Shown here: one piece after another, positions 63,376-64,000 of the stretch
Layout: each line of letters starts with the position of its first letter
How positions within the stretch are numbered: the stretch's first letter is position 1
Assembly: GCF_900178525.1 (NCBI RefSeq)
Contig: NZ_FXDJ01000009.1
Location: forward strand, 952,263-1,016,262
Direction: 5' to 3'
Source of the DNA: Massilibacteroides vaginae
GTDB lineage: Bacteria; Bacteroidota; Bacteroidia; Bacteroidales; Tannerellaceae
DNA length: 64,000 nt
The notes under the pieces: generated by a model
Seen by the model: the letters and a program-made list of their open reading frames with translations, nothing else
What the model was told of the DNA's origin: nothing
Database searches by the model: none
Position numbers and translations under genes: made by a program

Positions 63376-64000
63376 ATGAGCGAAATATTGAATTTTGATA
63401 CGATACACGATTACAATAGTTTTCTCGGAATAGAAACATGGCATCCTTTGATCAGCTCCATCGACTTCACAACAGTCACCAAAGAGTTTCATCATATCCG
63501 CAAAAGATATGGTTTCTATTTTGTTTTTCTGAAAGATGTAAAATGCGGCGATTTGATCTATGGTCGGCATACCTACGATTACCAGGAAGGTACGCTTGTG
63601 TTCATTGCTCCGGGACAAGTGGCCGGTAAAGATGATACGGGCGAAACGTTCAAAATGCAGGGCTGGGGATTATGTTTTCATCCGGACTTGCTTCGGGGAG
63701 CATTGCTTGGGCAGAAGATGAATGATTATTCCTTCTTCTCTTATGAATCGAACGAGTCCTTACACATGTCTGAACGCGAGCGACAGATTATTGTGAATTG
63801 TTTTAAGGAAATAAAAGACGAACTGACTCATTCTATCGACAAACACAGCAAATCCATCATCACGGCAAACATCGAAGTTTTTCTAAATCATTGCATGCGC
63901 TTTTATGACCGTCAGTTTATAACACGTGAGAATGTGAATAAAGACGTACTTTCAAGGTTTGAAAAACTACTGAATGGTTACTACGATTCGGAAAAACCGC
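63376..64000 (+). CDS. AraC-family transcriptional regulator, cut by the window edge
   Basis: The frame is open from ATG 63376 to the window end (208 codons). It starts MSEILNFDTIHDYNSFLGI and continues with the cupin-like sensor domain of AraC regulators ('YGFYFVFLKDVKCGDLIYGRHTYDYQEGTLVFIAPGQVAG', 'WGLCFHPDLLRG', 'NDYSFFSYESNESLHMSERE'). The C-terminal DNA-binding domain begins beyond the window. In homologous loci this regulator controls the adjacent hydrolase/cupin operon. Confidence 0.85.
   Translation, partial: MSEILNFDTIHDYNSFLGIETWHPLISSIDFTTVTKEFHHIRKRYGFYFVFLKDVKCGDLIYGRHTYDYQEGTLVFIAPGQVAGKDDTGETFKMQGWGLCFHPDLLRGALLGQKMNDYSFFSYESNESLHMSERERQIIVNCFKEIKDELTHSIDKHSKSIITANIEVFLNHCMRFYDRQFITRENVNKDVLSRFEKLLNGYYDSEKP

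Overview
The window reads as DNA of a Bacteroidota, order Bacteroidales (Bacteroides / Parabacteroides / Dysgonomonas-like). Signs are the TAnnTTTG -7 promoter boxes, weak Shine-Dalgarno use, many SPII lipoproteins, fimbrillin and SusD/FecR families, a PorX-type response regulator and an RprX/RprY-like pair. The genus cannot be fixed from the sequence alone.

Positions 1-32366 are the right-hand part of an integrative and conjugative element (ICE) of the CTnDOT type. It ends at a tyrosine integrase next to the 3' end of a tRNA-Gln gene. From left to right it holds: a transposase remnant; a polyvalent ArdC-like antirestriction protein; two toxin-antitoxin pairs; small membrane proteins; a fimbrillin-like lipoprotein; a seven-gene minus-strand fimbria-like operon (DUF3575 protein, OmpA-like lipoprotein, DUF5119/FimB-like lipoprotein, fimbrillins and small lipoproteins); the tra operon (TraA to TraQ order, minus strand); a repeat-rich control and probable oriT/partition region; the mob operon (accessory protein, relaxase, VirD4-like coupling protein, plus strand); and the integrase. 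The fimbria-like operon follows traQ on the same strand, so it may serve mating contact. The left end of the element lies outside the window.

Positions 32366-48052 are ordinary chromosome: tRNA-Gln, tyrS, a TatD-like hydrolase, yidD, rnpA, hemD, a DUF4271 membrane protein, nadB, a GNAT acetyltransferase, a Tat-exported Gfo/Idh/MocA oxidoreductase, an RprXY-like two-component system, a lipid A deacylase-like barrel, and two glycosyltransferases. The second glycosyltransferase is fused to an LPS-kinase-like domain.

Positions 48236-63142 mix housekeeping genes (typA, rpsO, porX, tsaE, kpsF-like SIS isomerase, PfkB sugar kinase, DEAD-box helicase) with an unusual number of deletion scars. A FecR anti-sigma N-terminus is joined in frame to a SusD C-terminus. 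An outer-membrane barrel gene has lost its middle. A hydrolase / carboxymuconolactone decarboxylase / DLH hydrolase / cupin cluster consists of truncated genes joined end to end. A phosphatase-like lipoprotein lacks its catalytic Cys. An AraC-type regulator, cut by the window edge, reads divergently from the decayed cluster, and an imperfect direct repeat lies between them.

The most interesting points are the ICE-borne fimbria operon, the paired 15-bp sites and 40-bp iterons placed between the divergent tra and mob operons, and the cluster of apparent deletion-fusion genes.
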